NCBI GenBank assembly: GCA_964356135.1
Contig: CAYHGV010000065.1
Coordinates: forward strand, 1 to 16,615
Length of the DNA stretch: 16,615 nucleotides
Reading direction: 5' to 3'
Source of the DNA: CAYHGV01 sp964356135
GTDB lineage: Bacteria > Hydrothermota > Tepidihabitantia > CAYHGV01
The position numbers were made by a program, and so were the translations under genes. How positions within the stretch are numbered: position 1 is the stretch's first letter; each line of letters starts with the position of its first letter. This document shows positions 1 to 6,464 of the stretch, piece by piece. A model generated the notes under the pieces. The model searched no databases and was not told the origin of the DNA. It saw only the letters and a program-made list of their open reading frames with translations.

Positions 1-102
1 GCTCACCATTAGATGTCCGATTCTTTAATATCCTGATAGCTAATGGGGCTCACCATTAGATGTCCGATTCTTTAATATCCTGATAGCTAATGGGGCTCAC
101 CA
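1..102. repeat. 47-bp tandem repeat, 2 full copies plus 8 bases
   Basis: Two identical 47-base units (1-47 and 48-94) are followed by the first 8 bases of a third (95-102), after which the sequence diverges. The array may extend left of the window. Each unit ends in CTAATGG and begins with GCTCACCATTAG, so the junction between units forms a hairpin of 7 bp (40-46 with 53-59) around the 6-base loop GGCTCA. All copies are the same length with no variable spacers, so this is not a CRISPR array. The frames I read contain stop codons, so it does not look coding. Function unknown. Confidence 0.9.
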
Positions 103-211
103 CCGATTCGATATGCTGCGTGGGTAAATCAAAAAAAATAGTAGGCTGCCGTTAGGAACAAATCAGGCTCGCTTTTCGTGAATCCACAAAAACGAGGCGC
201 CGGGTAAGTAA
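103..211. other. Intergenic stretch downstream of rplU
   Basis: This lies between the 47-bp repeat array and the stop codon of the minus-strand rplU gene. I see no gene here. rpmA (bL27), which normally follows rplU directly, is not present. The only clear structure is the hairpin at 168-196, annotated separately. Confidence 0.6.
168..196 (-). terminator. Strong hairpin downstream of rplU, possible terminator
   Basis: Read on the minus strand, CTCG-TTTTT-GTG pairs with CAC-GAAAAG-CGAG around a GATT loop. That gives about 12 pairs with one G.T wobble and one bulged G. It lies about 15 bases beyond the rplU stop codon, where the gap-pgk-tpiA-secG-rplU transcript should end. It lacks an immediate U-tract (CCTGATTTG follows; a run of eight T lies further downstream), so it is not a textbook intrinsic terminator. 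It could instead be a 3'-end stabilising structure. Confidence 0.5.
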
Positions 212-523
212 TTAGGGCTGGATTTTAGTGATTTTCAGTTCAGTATAATCCTGCCGATGCCCTCTTTTACGCCGGTAATTTTCGCGGCGGATAAACTTAA
301 AAATGATAACCTTTTTCCCCCGCTTGTGAGCAACAACCTCGGCTTCGACCATCGCGCCTTCAACGCTGGGCTGACCAATGAGTGTTTTCTCGCCGGTATT
401 GAGCAGAAGCACCGTCGGTACTTTTACGATATCCCCGACATTGCTCTCCATCCTGGGTGCCAAAATCCGATCGCCTTTGCTGACCCGAAACTGACTTCCA
501 CTGATTTCTATGACCGCATACAT
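212..523 (-). CDS. rplU: Large ribosomal subunit protein bL21
   Basis: This 103-residue protein matches bL21 over its full length. The N-terminus YAVIEISGSQFRV corresponds to the family's YAVIEIGGKQYRV. The C-terminal half has the basic RNA-binding part (AHKRGKKVIIFKFIRRENY, then RRKRGHRQDYTELKITKI), which binds 23S rRNA and contacts bL20. Two ATG codons occur in tandem at 526 and 523. I chose 523 because GGAGGT (529-534) is better spaced from it, and the secG stop TGA overlaps both, so translation is probably coupled to secG. It is the last gene of a glycolytic operon. Its usual partner rpmA does not follow, which is unusual for this gene. Confidence 0.95.
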   Translation of the reverse strand: MYAVIEISGSQFRVSKGDRILAPRMESNVGDIVKVPTVLLLNTGEKTLIGQPSVEGAMVEAEVVAHKRGKKVIIFKFIRRENYRRKRGHRQDYTELKITKIQP

Positions 524-873
524 CATCTACCTCCACTTTCTGGAACCGCACCGCGTAACGGAGTTGCCGGCGCCTGCTGCGGAGCCGTCTGGGGAGCGGT
601 CGGTACCGGTTTTGTCTGCTCCAAAACTCCGGTTGCCCGCGGCTGGCGCACCGAGAGAAGAACTAACGCCAGAGAAGTAATCATAAAAAGAGTAGCGAGA
701 ATAGCGGTCAGCCGGATCATAAACGGAGCGGCTCCACCCCCGCCAAAGATCGACTCCACTCCTCCACCACCGCCGAAGACCGAGGACATACCGCCTCCTC
801 GTTGCTGCATCAACACAACTATAATGAGAAGTATCGCAACAAGCAGGTGGAAAAATATAATTATTCCGTACAT
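523..873 (-). CDS. secG: Protein translocase subunit SecG
   Basis: This is the small membrane subunit of the SecYEG channel, 116 residues. It shows the family plan: a first transmembrane helix at about residues 3-21 ending in VLMQQRGGG, a glycine-rich loop (SSVFGGGGGVESIFGGGGA), then a second helix at about 51-74. The tail after residue 75 is polar and rich in Pro, Ala and Gln, and longer than in minimal SecG proteins. The start ATG is preceded by AGGAG at a normal distance. The stop codon overlaps the rplU start. SecG next to tpiA/pgk/gap is a recurrent bacterial gene order. The 118 bases separating it from tpiA could hold an extra promoter, but I found no convincing -35/-10 pair. Confidence 0.92.
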   Translation of the reverse strand: MYGIIIFFHLLVAILLIIVVLMQQRGGGMSSVFGGGGGVESIFGGGGAAPFMIRLTAILATLFMITSLALVLLSVRQPRATGVLEQTKPVPTAPQTAPQQAPATPLRGAVPESGGR

Positions 874-991
874 TACGTTTCTCCTTTTTTAGAAAAAAAA
901 CAAATTACCCGAATACTTCGCTCGGAACGAGCCGTCCGAATTTCTCAAACCTAAAATATCCGCGTTATTCGATGTCGTTCGACAAACCGCT
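874..991. other. Spacer between tpiA and secG
   Basis: This 118-base spacer contains the secG ribosome binding site (AGGAG on the minus strand), a run of eight A's on the plus strand, and a tight hairpin at 920-932 (GCTCG-GAA-CGAGC). No gene or convincing promoter was seen. The hairpin may be an mRNA processing or stability element; that is inference. Confidence 0.4.
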
Positions 992-1741
992 TTATACAAA
1001 CCGTGCAATCCGAATAAAAGAATCGCTCTCGAGACTTGCACCACCGACCAGCACACCATCAATATCCGGCTCAGCCATCAAGCTATCAATAGTCTCCGGC
1101 TTGACGCTACCGCCGTATAGTATCCTGAGATTACCATCCCCAAACCGTTTTGTCAATAGTTCTCTCAGATAATAATGAACTTCCCCGGCTTGCTTGGGTG
1201 TGGCATTCCTACCCGTGCCGATAGCCCAGACCGGTTCGTAAGCGAGAACGATATCCGCCCGGAGAATGTCCGCCGGGTTCATATCAGCCAATGCTTCAGA
1301 AAGTTGCCTATCCACCACCTCAAACATCCGTTCAGCCTCCCGGTCTTCTAATCTCTCACCCAAGCAAACGATGGGACAGAGCCCAACCGCTAAAGCCTGT
1401 TTCACCTTTTTATTGATGGCAGCATCGGTTTCAAAGAAATACTGTCTCCGTTCCGAATGGCCAAGAATTACATACTGGCACCCCAGTTCATGGAGCGCCT
1501 CACCTGAGATCTCACCGGTGTAGGCGCCTTTATTCTCCCAGTACATATTCTGAGCGCCTAATTTCAGATTAGAATCATGCAATACTTCAGCTACCGCGGT
1601 CAGAGAAGTGAACGGTGGGCAGAGTACCACTTCCCTCGCCCGAAGGTCGGTAAGACCCGACCTGATCTTTTTGGCTAAATCCTGCGCGGTCTGGGGGGTG
1701 GTATTGAGCTTCCAGTTTCCAACGATTAGTGGGGTTCTCAT
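992..1741 (-). CDS. tpiA: Triose-phosphate isomerase
   Basis: This enzyme interconverts dihydroxyacetone phosphate and glyceraldehyde 3-phosphate in glycolysis. All hallmark residues are visible: Asn9 and Lys11 in VGNWKLN, the electrophile His95 in ILGHSERR, the catalytic base Glu169 in AYEPVWAIGTG (which also begins the mobile loop 6), and the phosphate-binding YGGSV near the C-terminus. The length of 249 residues is normal for bacterial TIM. I start it at the ATG at 1741 (MRTPLIVGNWK); an in-frame TTG at 1753 would add only four residues. No clear Shine-Dalgarno sequence precedes the ATG. It follows pgk after a 73-base leader containing three GGTTACG heptamers. Confidence 0.95.
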   Translation of the reverse strand: MRTPLIVGNWKLNTTPQTAQDLAKKIRSGLTDLRAREVVLCPPFTSLTAVAEVLHDSNLKLGAQNMYWENKGAYTGEISGEALHELGCQYVILGHSERRQYFFETDAAINKKVKQALAVGLCPIVCLGERLEDREAERMFEVVDRQLSEALADMNPADILRADIVLAYEPVWAIGTGRNATPKQAGEVHYYLRELLTKRFGDGNLRILYGGSVKPETIDSLMAEPDIDGVLVGGASLESDSFIRIARFV

Positions 1742-1754
1742 AAGCAGAGACAAC

Positions 1755-1791
1755 GGTTACGGGAAAGGTTACGATGTCCGTTTCGGTTACG
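1755..1791. repeat. Three spaced GGTTACG heptamers in the pgk-tpiA spacer
   Basis: GGTTACG occurs at 1755-1761, 1767-1773 and 1785-1791, at spacings of 12 and 18 bases (CGTAACC in the mRNA). They lie between the pgk stop and the tpiA start in the leader of tpiA. They could be a protein or RNA contact site or chance microduplications. Confidence 0.45.
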
Positions 1792-1814
1792 GCACGGGAT
1801 TAGGTCTTGAGCCA

Positions 1815-3008
1815 TTACCGAACCATTTTTCCTCGGTCTTTTAGGACCTTGACCCCTGGTAACTCTTTGCCCTCGAGAAACTCCAAGCTTGCTCCGCCGC
1901 CGGTCGAGACATGACTCACCTGAGCTGTCAGGCTGAACCGGGTGATCGCCGCCACCGTATCACCGCCACCGACCACGGACACGGCGCCGGTCTTCGTAGC
2001 CTCTGCCACCGCTTTGCCAATCTCCCGCGTGCCCGAAGCAAATTTGTCAATCTCGAAAACGCCCATCGGTCCTGCCCAGACGATCGTTTTGGCGTTTCGA
2101 ACGATGTTTTTATAATTGTCAATCGTCCGGGGACCAAGATCTAATCCGAGCCAATCCGCCGGTATCGAAGCGGCATCCGCGACTTTTGACTGGGCGAGCG
2201 CATCCTTCCGGTCCGCGATCACAATGTCAAGCGGTAAAGATATTTTTTGATTGCCTTGAAAGCTCCGGGCATAATCGAGCTTATCTTCTTCGAACACTGA
2301 TTTACCGATAGCAAAGCCCATTGCTTTGAAGAAGGTGAAAACCAGTCCTCCCCCCAAAAGCATCCGATCGACCTTCGGCAGCAGATTGGCTATCACCCCC
2401 AACTTATCCGAGATTTTTGCGCCGCCTAAAAGAGCGATCAGTGGCCGCTCGGGGTTTTCTAAAACCCGGCTGAGATAATCGATCTCTTCTTCCATTAAAA
2501 AGCCTGCAACCGGCGTGTCAAAAAGTTTAGCTGCGCCTTCAGTCGAAGCATGGGCACGATGGGCGGTGCCAAAGGCATCATTGACATACAGGTCGGCTAA
2601 ACCCGCCAATTTCTTGGAAAACTCCGGGTCATTCTTCTCTTCTTCGGGGTGGAATCGTAGATTCTCTAAAAGAACGACATCACCCGGCACTGCCTGGGCG
2701 ACCGCCAGCTCTGCCTCGGTTCCGACACAATCAGTTGCAAACCGAACCGGTTTACCCAGGAGCTCAGCCAGCCGGTTAGCAACCGGCTGTAAACTCTCTT
2801 TGGAAGATACCCCTTTGGGACGCCCTAAGTGGGAAGCGAGAATGGGAATCGCATCCCGCTCGACGAGATAACGAATCGTCGGTAACGCCGCCCGAATCCG
2901 GGTATCATCGGTAATATGCTGGTTAGTATCGAGGGGAACGTTGAAATCGACCCGGACGAACACTTTTTTCCGGGAAACCTCGAGGTCCCGAACCGTCAAC
3001 TTCTTCAC
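1815..3008 (-). CDS. pgk: Phosphoglycerate kinase
   Basis: This enzyme transfers phosphate from 1,3-bisphosphoglycerate to ADP. The 397-residue monomer has both lobes. The N-terminal substrate lobe carries VRVDFNVP (residues 18-25) and SHLGRPKG (59-66). The C-terminal nucleotide lobe carries LLGGAKISDKLG (about 193-204), WAGPMGVFE and VVGGGDTVAAI. The length is typical for bacteria. The start is GTG, and its first bases overlap the gap stop codon as GTGA (3005-3008), implying translational coupling with gap. Confidence 0.97.
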   Translation of the reverse strand: MKKLTVRDLEVSRKKVFVRVDFNVPLDTNQHITDDTRIRAALPTIRYLVERDAIPILASHLGRPKGVSSKESLQPVANRLAELLGKPVRFATDCVGTEAELAVAQAVPGDVVLLENLRFHPEEEKNDPEFSKKLAGLADLYVNDAFGTAHRAHASTEGAAKLFDTPVAGFLMEEEIDYLSRVLENPERPLIALLGGAKISDKLGVIANLLPKVDRMLLGGGLVFTFFKAMGFAIGKSVFEEDKLDYARSFQGNQKISLPLDIVIADRKDALAQSKVADAASIPADWLGLDLGPRTIDNYKNIVRNAKTIVWAGPMGVFEIDKFASGTREIGKAVAEATKTGAVSVVGGGDTVAAITRFSLTAQVSHVSTGGGASLEFLEGKELPGVKVLKDRGKMVR

Positions 3009-4012
3009 AATCGCTCGCCAATATACGTTAAGAGGTCAATCACCCGGCAGGAATATCCCCATTCATTGTCATACCAGGCATAGATCTTAACCAAAACCTT
3101 ATCGACGACCGCAGTTAACGGAGCATCAATAATCGCCGAGTGGGGATTACCCGCAAAATCGATCGAAACCAGAGGCTCCGAGCAGTATTCGAGATAGTTT
3201 TTTAACCTGCCCTCCGATGCTCGCCGGAAAGCCTGGTTGACCTCTTCGACTGAGGTCGGCCGCTCGACTTCGCAGCTCAAATCTACAATCGACACATCCG
3301 CCGTCGGCACCCGAATCGACATACCGTCGACTTTGCCCTTGAGCTCCGGGATGATGGCTCCGATCAGCTTTGCTGCGCCGGTTGAGGTTGGAATCATTGA
3401 CAGCGCAGCGGCCCGAGCCCGACGCATGTCCTTATGGACCAGGTCTAAAACCCGCTGATCATTGGTATAGGCATGGATGGTTGTCATATAGGCGTGCTTA
3501 ATCTTAAAGTTATCATGAACTACTTTTGCCACCGGCACCACGCAGTTGGTCGTGCACGAAGCATTCGAAACGATTAAATCCTTTTTCGGGTCATAGCTCT
3601 CTTCATTCACACCCATTACCACCGTTTTCACCCCTTCACCTTTCGCCGGTGCGGTAATGATAACCCGTTTTGCACCCGCCTTGAGATGGGCCTCGGTCTT
3701 TTCATACGAAGTGAAGAGCCCGGTTGATTCTACAACCACATCAATACCCAAGTCCTTCCAGGGTAAGAGACTTGAATCTTTTTGATTTAAGACCTTTAAA
3801 TCCTTCCCGTTGACCGAGATACTATCACCCTTAGCCTCGATTTTCGCATCCATAATCCGATGGACGGAATCGTATTTTAAAAGATGGGCTAAGGTCTTGG
3901 CATCGGCGATATCGTTTACCGCCACAATGTCCAATCTTTTATTCTTGTACCCGGCCCGGAAAACCAACCGGCCAATTCTACCAAAACCGTTAATGGCGAC
4001 TTTTAATACCAT
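3005..4012 (-). CDS. gap: Glyceraldehyde-3-phosphate dehydrogenase
   Basis: This enzyme oxidises and phosphorylates glyceraldehyde 3-phosphate. The 335 residues contain the Rossmann start INGFGRIGRL, the catalytic Cys153 in SNASCTTNC and His180 in TTIHAYT. Asp34 in AVNDIAD, after the second beta strand, is typical of NAD-preferring glycolytic forms (family knowledge). The C-terminal part includes the conserved WYDNEWGYS. The ATG start at 4012 has GGAGGG just upstream (4016-4021) and a promoter at 4033-4060. It is the first gene of the gap-pgk-tpiA-secG-rplU operon. Confidence 0.97.
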   Translation of the reverse strand: MVLKVAINGFGRIGRLVFRAGYKNKRLDIVAVNDIADAKTLAHLLKYDSVHRIMDAKIEAKGDSISVNGKDLKVLNQKDSSLLPWKDLGIDVVVESTGLFTSYEKTEAHLKAGAKRVIITAPAKGEGVKTVVMGVNEESYDPKKDLIVSNASCTTNCVVPVAKVVHDNFKIKHAYMTTIHAYTNDQRVLDLVHKDMRRARAAALSMIPTSTGAAKLIGAIIPELKGKVDGMSIRVPTADVSIVDLSCEVERPTSVEEVNQAFRRASEGRLKNYLEYCSEPLVSIDFAGNPHSAIIDAPLTAVVDKVLVKIYAWYDNEWGYSCRVIDLLTYIGERL

Positions 4013-4032
4013 GTACCCTCCTTGTTGAGCCT

Positions 4033-4060
4033 ACTATACAGACAATGGGGTTGGTGTCAA
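4033..4060 (-). promoter_or_regulatory. Sigma70-type promoter of the gap operon
   Basis: On the minus strand a perfect -35 box TTGACA (4055-4060) is followed after 16 bases by TATAGT (4033-4038), five of six matches to the -10 consensus. The predicted start, about 7 bases further on, gives a short leader of roughly 14 nt that contains the gap ribosome binding site. Confidence 0.75.
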
Positions 4061-4098
4061 GTCTCCGGGCGATTCTCGTCGCTACCCGAACCTAACTC

Positions 4099-4126
4099 TT
4101 GACGCAGGGAATAGCGGGCTTAAAAT
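4099..4126 (+). promoter_or_regulatory. Sigma70-type promoter of asd, probably leaderless
   Basis: TTGACG (4099-4104) and TAAAAT (4121-4126) each match five of six consensus bases and are separated by 16 bases, the same spacing as the divergent gap promoter. Transcription should start within a few bases of the asd ATG at 4135. No Shine-Dalgarno sequence precedes that ATG, which fits a leaderless mRNA. Confidence 0.55.
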
Positions 4127-4134
4127 TTAGCGAT

Positions 4135-5130
4135 ATGAAAAACATCGTCGTCGTCGGAGCAACCGGCATGGTGGGAGAAATGACGGTTAAGATACTGGAG
4201 GAACGTTCGTTCCCGGTGAAGAACCTGCGGCTCTTCTCTTCCGAACGCAGCGCAGGCAAAGAACTGGTTTTCAAGGATACACCGGTTGCCGTTGAAACAG
4301 TTGATGGAAACGCCTTTAAGGACTGCGACATTGCATTTTTTGCGGTTGATGCGAAACTTGCAAAGGAATGGGTCCCCCAAGCCCAAAAAGAGTGCCTGGT
4401 TATAGATAAATCATCGGCGTTCCGTCTTGCACCGGATGTACCGTTAGTGATACCCGAGGTAAATCCCGAGGCAATAAAAAACCATAAAAACATCATCGCC
4501 GTCCCCAACTGCACGACCATTCCACTTACTATGGTCTTATCACTTCTGAATAAAGCAGTGAAGATTAAACGGGTTGTGGCAAGTAGTTACCAATCGGTCA
4601 GCGGTGCGGGCAAGGACGCAGTCGATGAATTATTGTATCAACTGGAAAAACTCGCCGCCGGCGAAGAGATTACTCAGGAAGATGTATGCATCTTTCCCCA
4701 CCCGATCGGCGCCAATATCATCCCCCAGATCGAACAATTTACAGAAACTCATTATACGACTGAAGAAGAAAAACTCGTCCACGAAACCCGGAAGATCCTC
4801 GACCTGCCCGATTTAGCCGTCACCGCCACCTGCGTCCGCGTACCGGTCTTTACCGGCCATGCCCTGGCAGTCAATATCGAGTTTGAAAAACATCTCACTG
4901 CCAGGGAAGCGGAACGGCTACTCGCCCAGGCACCGGGCATACAAGTCATCGAAAACCCGAACTATCCGATGCCGATTGATGCTGCCGGCAAAGACGAGGT
5001 CTTGGTCGGCCGAGTCCGGCAGGACAATTCATGCGCTAACGGCCTCAACCTCTGGGTCGTGACCGATAATCTCAGAAAGGGAGCTGCACTCAACGGCGTC
5101 CAGATCGCTGAGCTCGTTTCATCATCTTGA
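4135..5130 (+). CDS. asd: Aspartate-semialdehyde dehydrogenase
   Basis: This enzyme reduces aspartyl phosphate to aspartate semialdehyde with NADPH, a branch point to lysine/diaminopimelate, threonine and methionine. The 331-residue protein has the nucleotide-binding VVGATGMVG (residues 6-14), the nucleophile Cys126 in PNCTTIP, substrate-binding Arg235 in CVRVPVF, and the acid/base His242 in TGHALAV. I take the ATG at 4135 as the start, since family members begin right before the Rossmann strand. An in-frame TTG at 4099 would add 12 unlikely residues and would place the start inside the -35 box. Its promoter is divergent from the gap operon. The stop codon TGA is part of a TTGACA that may serve the next gene. 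Confidence 0.95.
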   Translation: MKNIVVVGATGMVGEMTVKILEERSFPVKNLRLFSSERSAGKELVFKDTPVAVETVDGNAFKDCDIAFFAVDAKLAKEWVPQAQKECLVIDKSSAFRLAPDVPLVIPEVNPEAIKNHKNIIAVPNCTTIPLTMVLSLLNKAVKIKRVVASSYQSVSGAGKDAVDELLYQLEKLAAGEEITQEDVCIFPHPIGANIIPQIEQFTETHYTTEEEKLVHETRKILDLPDLAVTATCVRVPVFTGHALAVNIEFEKHLTAREAERLLAQAPGIQVIENPNYPMPIDAAGKDEVLVGRVRQDNSCANGLNLWVVTDNLRKGAALNGVQIAELVSSS

Positions 5131-5154
5131 CATTGCCGATAAAGCAAGTATTGT
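5127..5154 (+). promoter_or_regulatory. Possible promoter before the DJ-1/PfpI gene
   Basis: A perfect TTGACA (5127-5132) overlaps the asd stop codon. At 16 bases downstream lies TATTGT (5149-5154), only four of six matches. TGTAAT (5152-5157) is closer to consensus but sits at an unfavourable 19-base spacing. The gene may simply be read through from asd. Confidence 0.35.
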
Positions 5155-5173
5155 AATTCTTTAGGAGGCAGTA

Positions 5174-5803
5174 ATGATATATAAATATATACCATTAATA
5201 CTTTTATCAATCGGGTTTGGTTGCAAAAAAGGCATAGAAGTCACCCAGATAAGGACTATGTCAAAACCTACAACTTCTAACTCCCAAAGCACACCGACCA
5301 AAGCGGTTGTCATGATTATTCCCCTTAAGAATTTCCGGGATGAGGAGTTAAAAGTTACCTACGATTATTTAAAAGAAAAGGGATATACGGTCTATGTCGC
5401 TTCAACCGAAACGACCGAAGCAACCGGTATGCTGGGTATGAAATTCAAACCGGATATCGTAATAAAAGATATCGATCCCGCAAAATGGGATGCGTTAGTT
5501 CTGGTCGGTGGAACCGGTTCGACCGTCTTTTTTAACGACACCGCTGTCCAGAGCATTGCCCGATCGTTTGACGATAATAATAAAGTTGTAGCTGCTATCT
5601 GTCTGGCACCGGTAATGCTGGCACGAGCCGGAATTTTGAAAGACAAAAACGCCACCTGCTTTGAGGATGTAGCGGAGAATCTGAAAAGCGGCGGGGCAAA
5701 CTATACCGGCAGCCGTGTGGAAATCTCGGGCAGGATCATCACCGCTTCCGGACCCGAGGCAGCAAAAGAATTTGCGGTAGCGATTGCCAACGAACTTAGA
5801 TGA
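5174..5803 (+). CDS. DJ-1/PfpI-family protein with N-terminal export signal (possible lipoprotein)
   Basis: The 209-residue protein has a hydrophobic N-terminus (IPLILLSIGFGC, residues 6-17), a linker to about residue 42, then a DJ-1/PfpI domain. In the domain, Glu58 (in FRDEEL) and the nucleophile-elbow Cys143 (AAICLAPVMLA) match the conserved Glu-Cys pair. The position after Cys143 is Leu rather than the His of intracellular protease-like members, so it is nearer YajL/DJ-1 types. Family activities include glyoxalase/deglycase-type reactions, chaperone function and peptidase; I cannot choose among them. Cys17 sits in a poor lipobox (G-F-G-C), so lipidation is uncertain. An internal ATG at residue 29 could give a cytosolic form, but AGGAGG (5163-5168) is well spaced for the upstream ATG. 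It follows asd by 43 bases. Confidence 0.85.
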   Translation: MIYKYIPLILLSIGFGCKKGIEVTQIRTMSKPTTSNSQSTPTKAVVMIIPLKNFRDEELKVTYDYLKEKGYTVYVASTETTEATGMLGMKFKPDIVIKDIDPAKWDALVLVGGTGSTVFFNDTAVQSIARSFDDNNKVVAAICLAPVMLARAGILKDKNATCFEDVAENLKSGGANYTGSRVEISGRIITASGPEAAKEFAVAIANELR

Positions 5804-5841
5804 AATCTCTGAAAAACTACAAAAATTATCACGAAATGCGG

Positions 5842-5901
5842 CGCGTCCACATTAGAGAATGGACGCGACATAGATGGAGTCCGCCACGTATCTTGGTGGA
5901 C
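5842..5901. repeat. Pair of related hairpins
   Basis: Hairpin one pairs CGCGTCCA (5842-5849) with TGGACGCG (5860-5867) around 10 bases. Hairpin two pairs GTCCGCCA (5879-5886) with TGGTGGAC (5894-5901), with one G.T pair, around 7 bases. Both share GTCC/GGAC stems and are followed by GACAT, so they look like two diverged copies of one REP-like unit. Neither is followed by a T-tract, so intrinsic termination is not indicated. Confidence 0.7.
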
Positions 5902-5913
5902 GACATCAAATTC

Positions 5914-6000
5914 CGAAAAAGCGAAAACACGAAAAAGAGAAGTATTGTATTTTCAGGGCAGTAACCTTTCGTGCTTTCGTAACTTCGTGGCTTTCGTGAT
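5914..6000. repeat. Imperfect inverted-repeat element, CGAAA type
   Basis: The left arm at about 5914-5936 and the right arm at 5965-6000 face each other. In the same orientation, the left core CGAAAACACGAAA matches CGAAAGCACGAAA of the reversed right arm at 12 of 13 bases. The arms are built of short repeats of the CACGAAAG kind. A similar architecture occurs at 11391-11483 and 12958-13258. Confidence 0.65.
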
Positions 6001-6026
6001 AAAATGATTTTTTGCGGGCTTTTTGT

Positions 6027-6464
6027 ATGAAGGCGGTGCTCCAACGGGTGCGAAGCGCTGGCGTCATAGTTGAAGACCGCTCGGTTGGCGAAATCGGTCC
6101 TGGACTACTCATCCTGGTGGGAGTTACCGTTGGCGACAACGAACAGACCAGTAGCCACCTTGCCGAAAAGTGTGCTAAGCTCCGAATTTTTGAAGACTCG
6201 GATGGCAAAATGAACCGCTCGGTCTTAGAAACCAACGGCGAAGTCCTGGTTGTTTCCCAGTTCACCCTCTATGCCGATACTGCCAAGGGGCTTCGTCCCT
6301 CATTCACCGCTGCTGCCCCTCCCCAACGGGCCGAGGAACTCTATCACCATTTCACTTCCCGGCTGCGGGCTCTCGGTCTTACAGTTAAGACCGGTATTTT
6401 CGGCACCCGAATGGTAGTCCGATTAGAAAACGCAGGACCGGTAACCCTTATCCTGGAGGTTTAA
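6027..6464 (+). CDS. dtd: D-aminoacyl-tRNA deacylase
   Basis: This enzyme hydrolyses D-amino acids (and, in the family, glycine mischarged on tRNAAla) from tRNA, a chiral proofreading step. The 145 residues carry both active-site signatures: SQFTLYADT (77-85, the SQFTL motif) followed by KGLRPSF, and NAGPVT (135-140), where most family members have NDGPVT or similar. The start ATG at 6027 gives the family N-terminus MKAVLQRV; an in-frame TTG at 6012 is less likely. No good Shine-Dalgarno sequence is seen. The stop codon is directly followed by the yicC ATG with no gap, and dtd is the first gene of a tightly packed run to mlaE. Confidence 0.95.
   Translation: MKAVLQRVRSAGVIVEDRSVGEIGPGLLILVGVTVGDNEQTSSHLAEKCAKLRIFEDSDGKMNRSVLETNGEVLVVSQFTLYADTAKGLRPSFTAAAPPQRAEELYHHFTSRLRALGLTVKTGIFGTRMVVRLENAGPVTLILEV

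Larger units (their letters stand above)
5804..6026. other. Hairpin-rich spacer between the DJ-1/PfpI gene and dtd
   Basis: No gene is visible in these 223 bases. The spacer holds two consecutive GTCC-type hairpins (5842-5867 and 5879-5901) and then an imperfect inverted repeat made of CGAAA-type microrepeats (5914-6000). A TAAAAT at 6000-6005 could be a -10 box for dtd, but no matching -35 box was found. Confidence 0.6.

Noticed and set aside
1..102. CRISPR array
   Set aside because: Units are contiguous identical copies with no unique spacers, and no cas genes are visible.
257..892. 211-codon plus-strand frame opposite rplU and secG
   Set aside because: It is the antisense of two well-supported genes, has low-complexity Pro-rich sequence and no family resemblance.
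920..932. Terminator between tpiA and secG
   Set aside because: The stem has only five pairs and no T-tract follows it on the minus strand within a useful distance.
4099..4134. Upstream TTG start for asd
   Set aside because: It would add 12 residues before the Rossmann strand and would begin at the first base of the -35 box.
5829..6265. Minus-strand frames over the hairpin spacer and dtd
   Set aside because: They are short, repeat-derived and antisense to dtd, with no recognisable domain.
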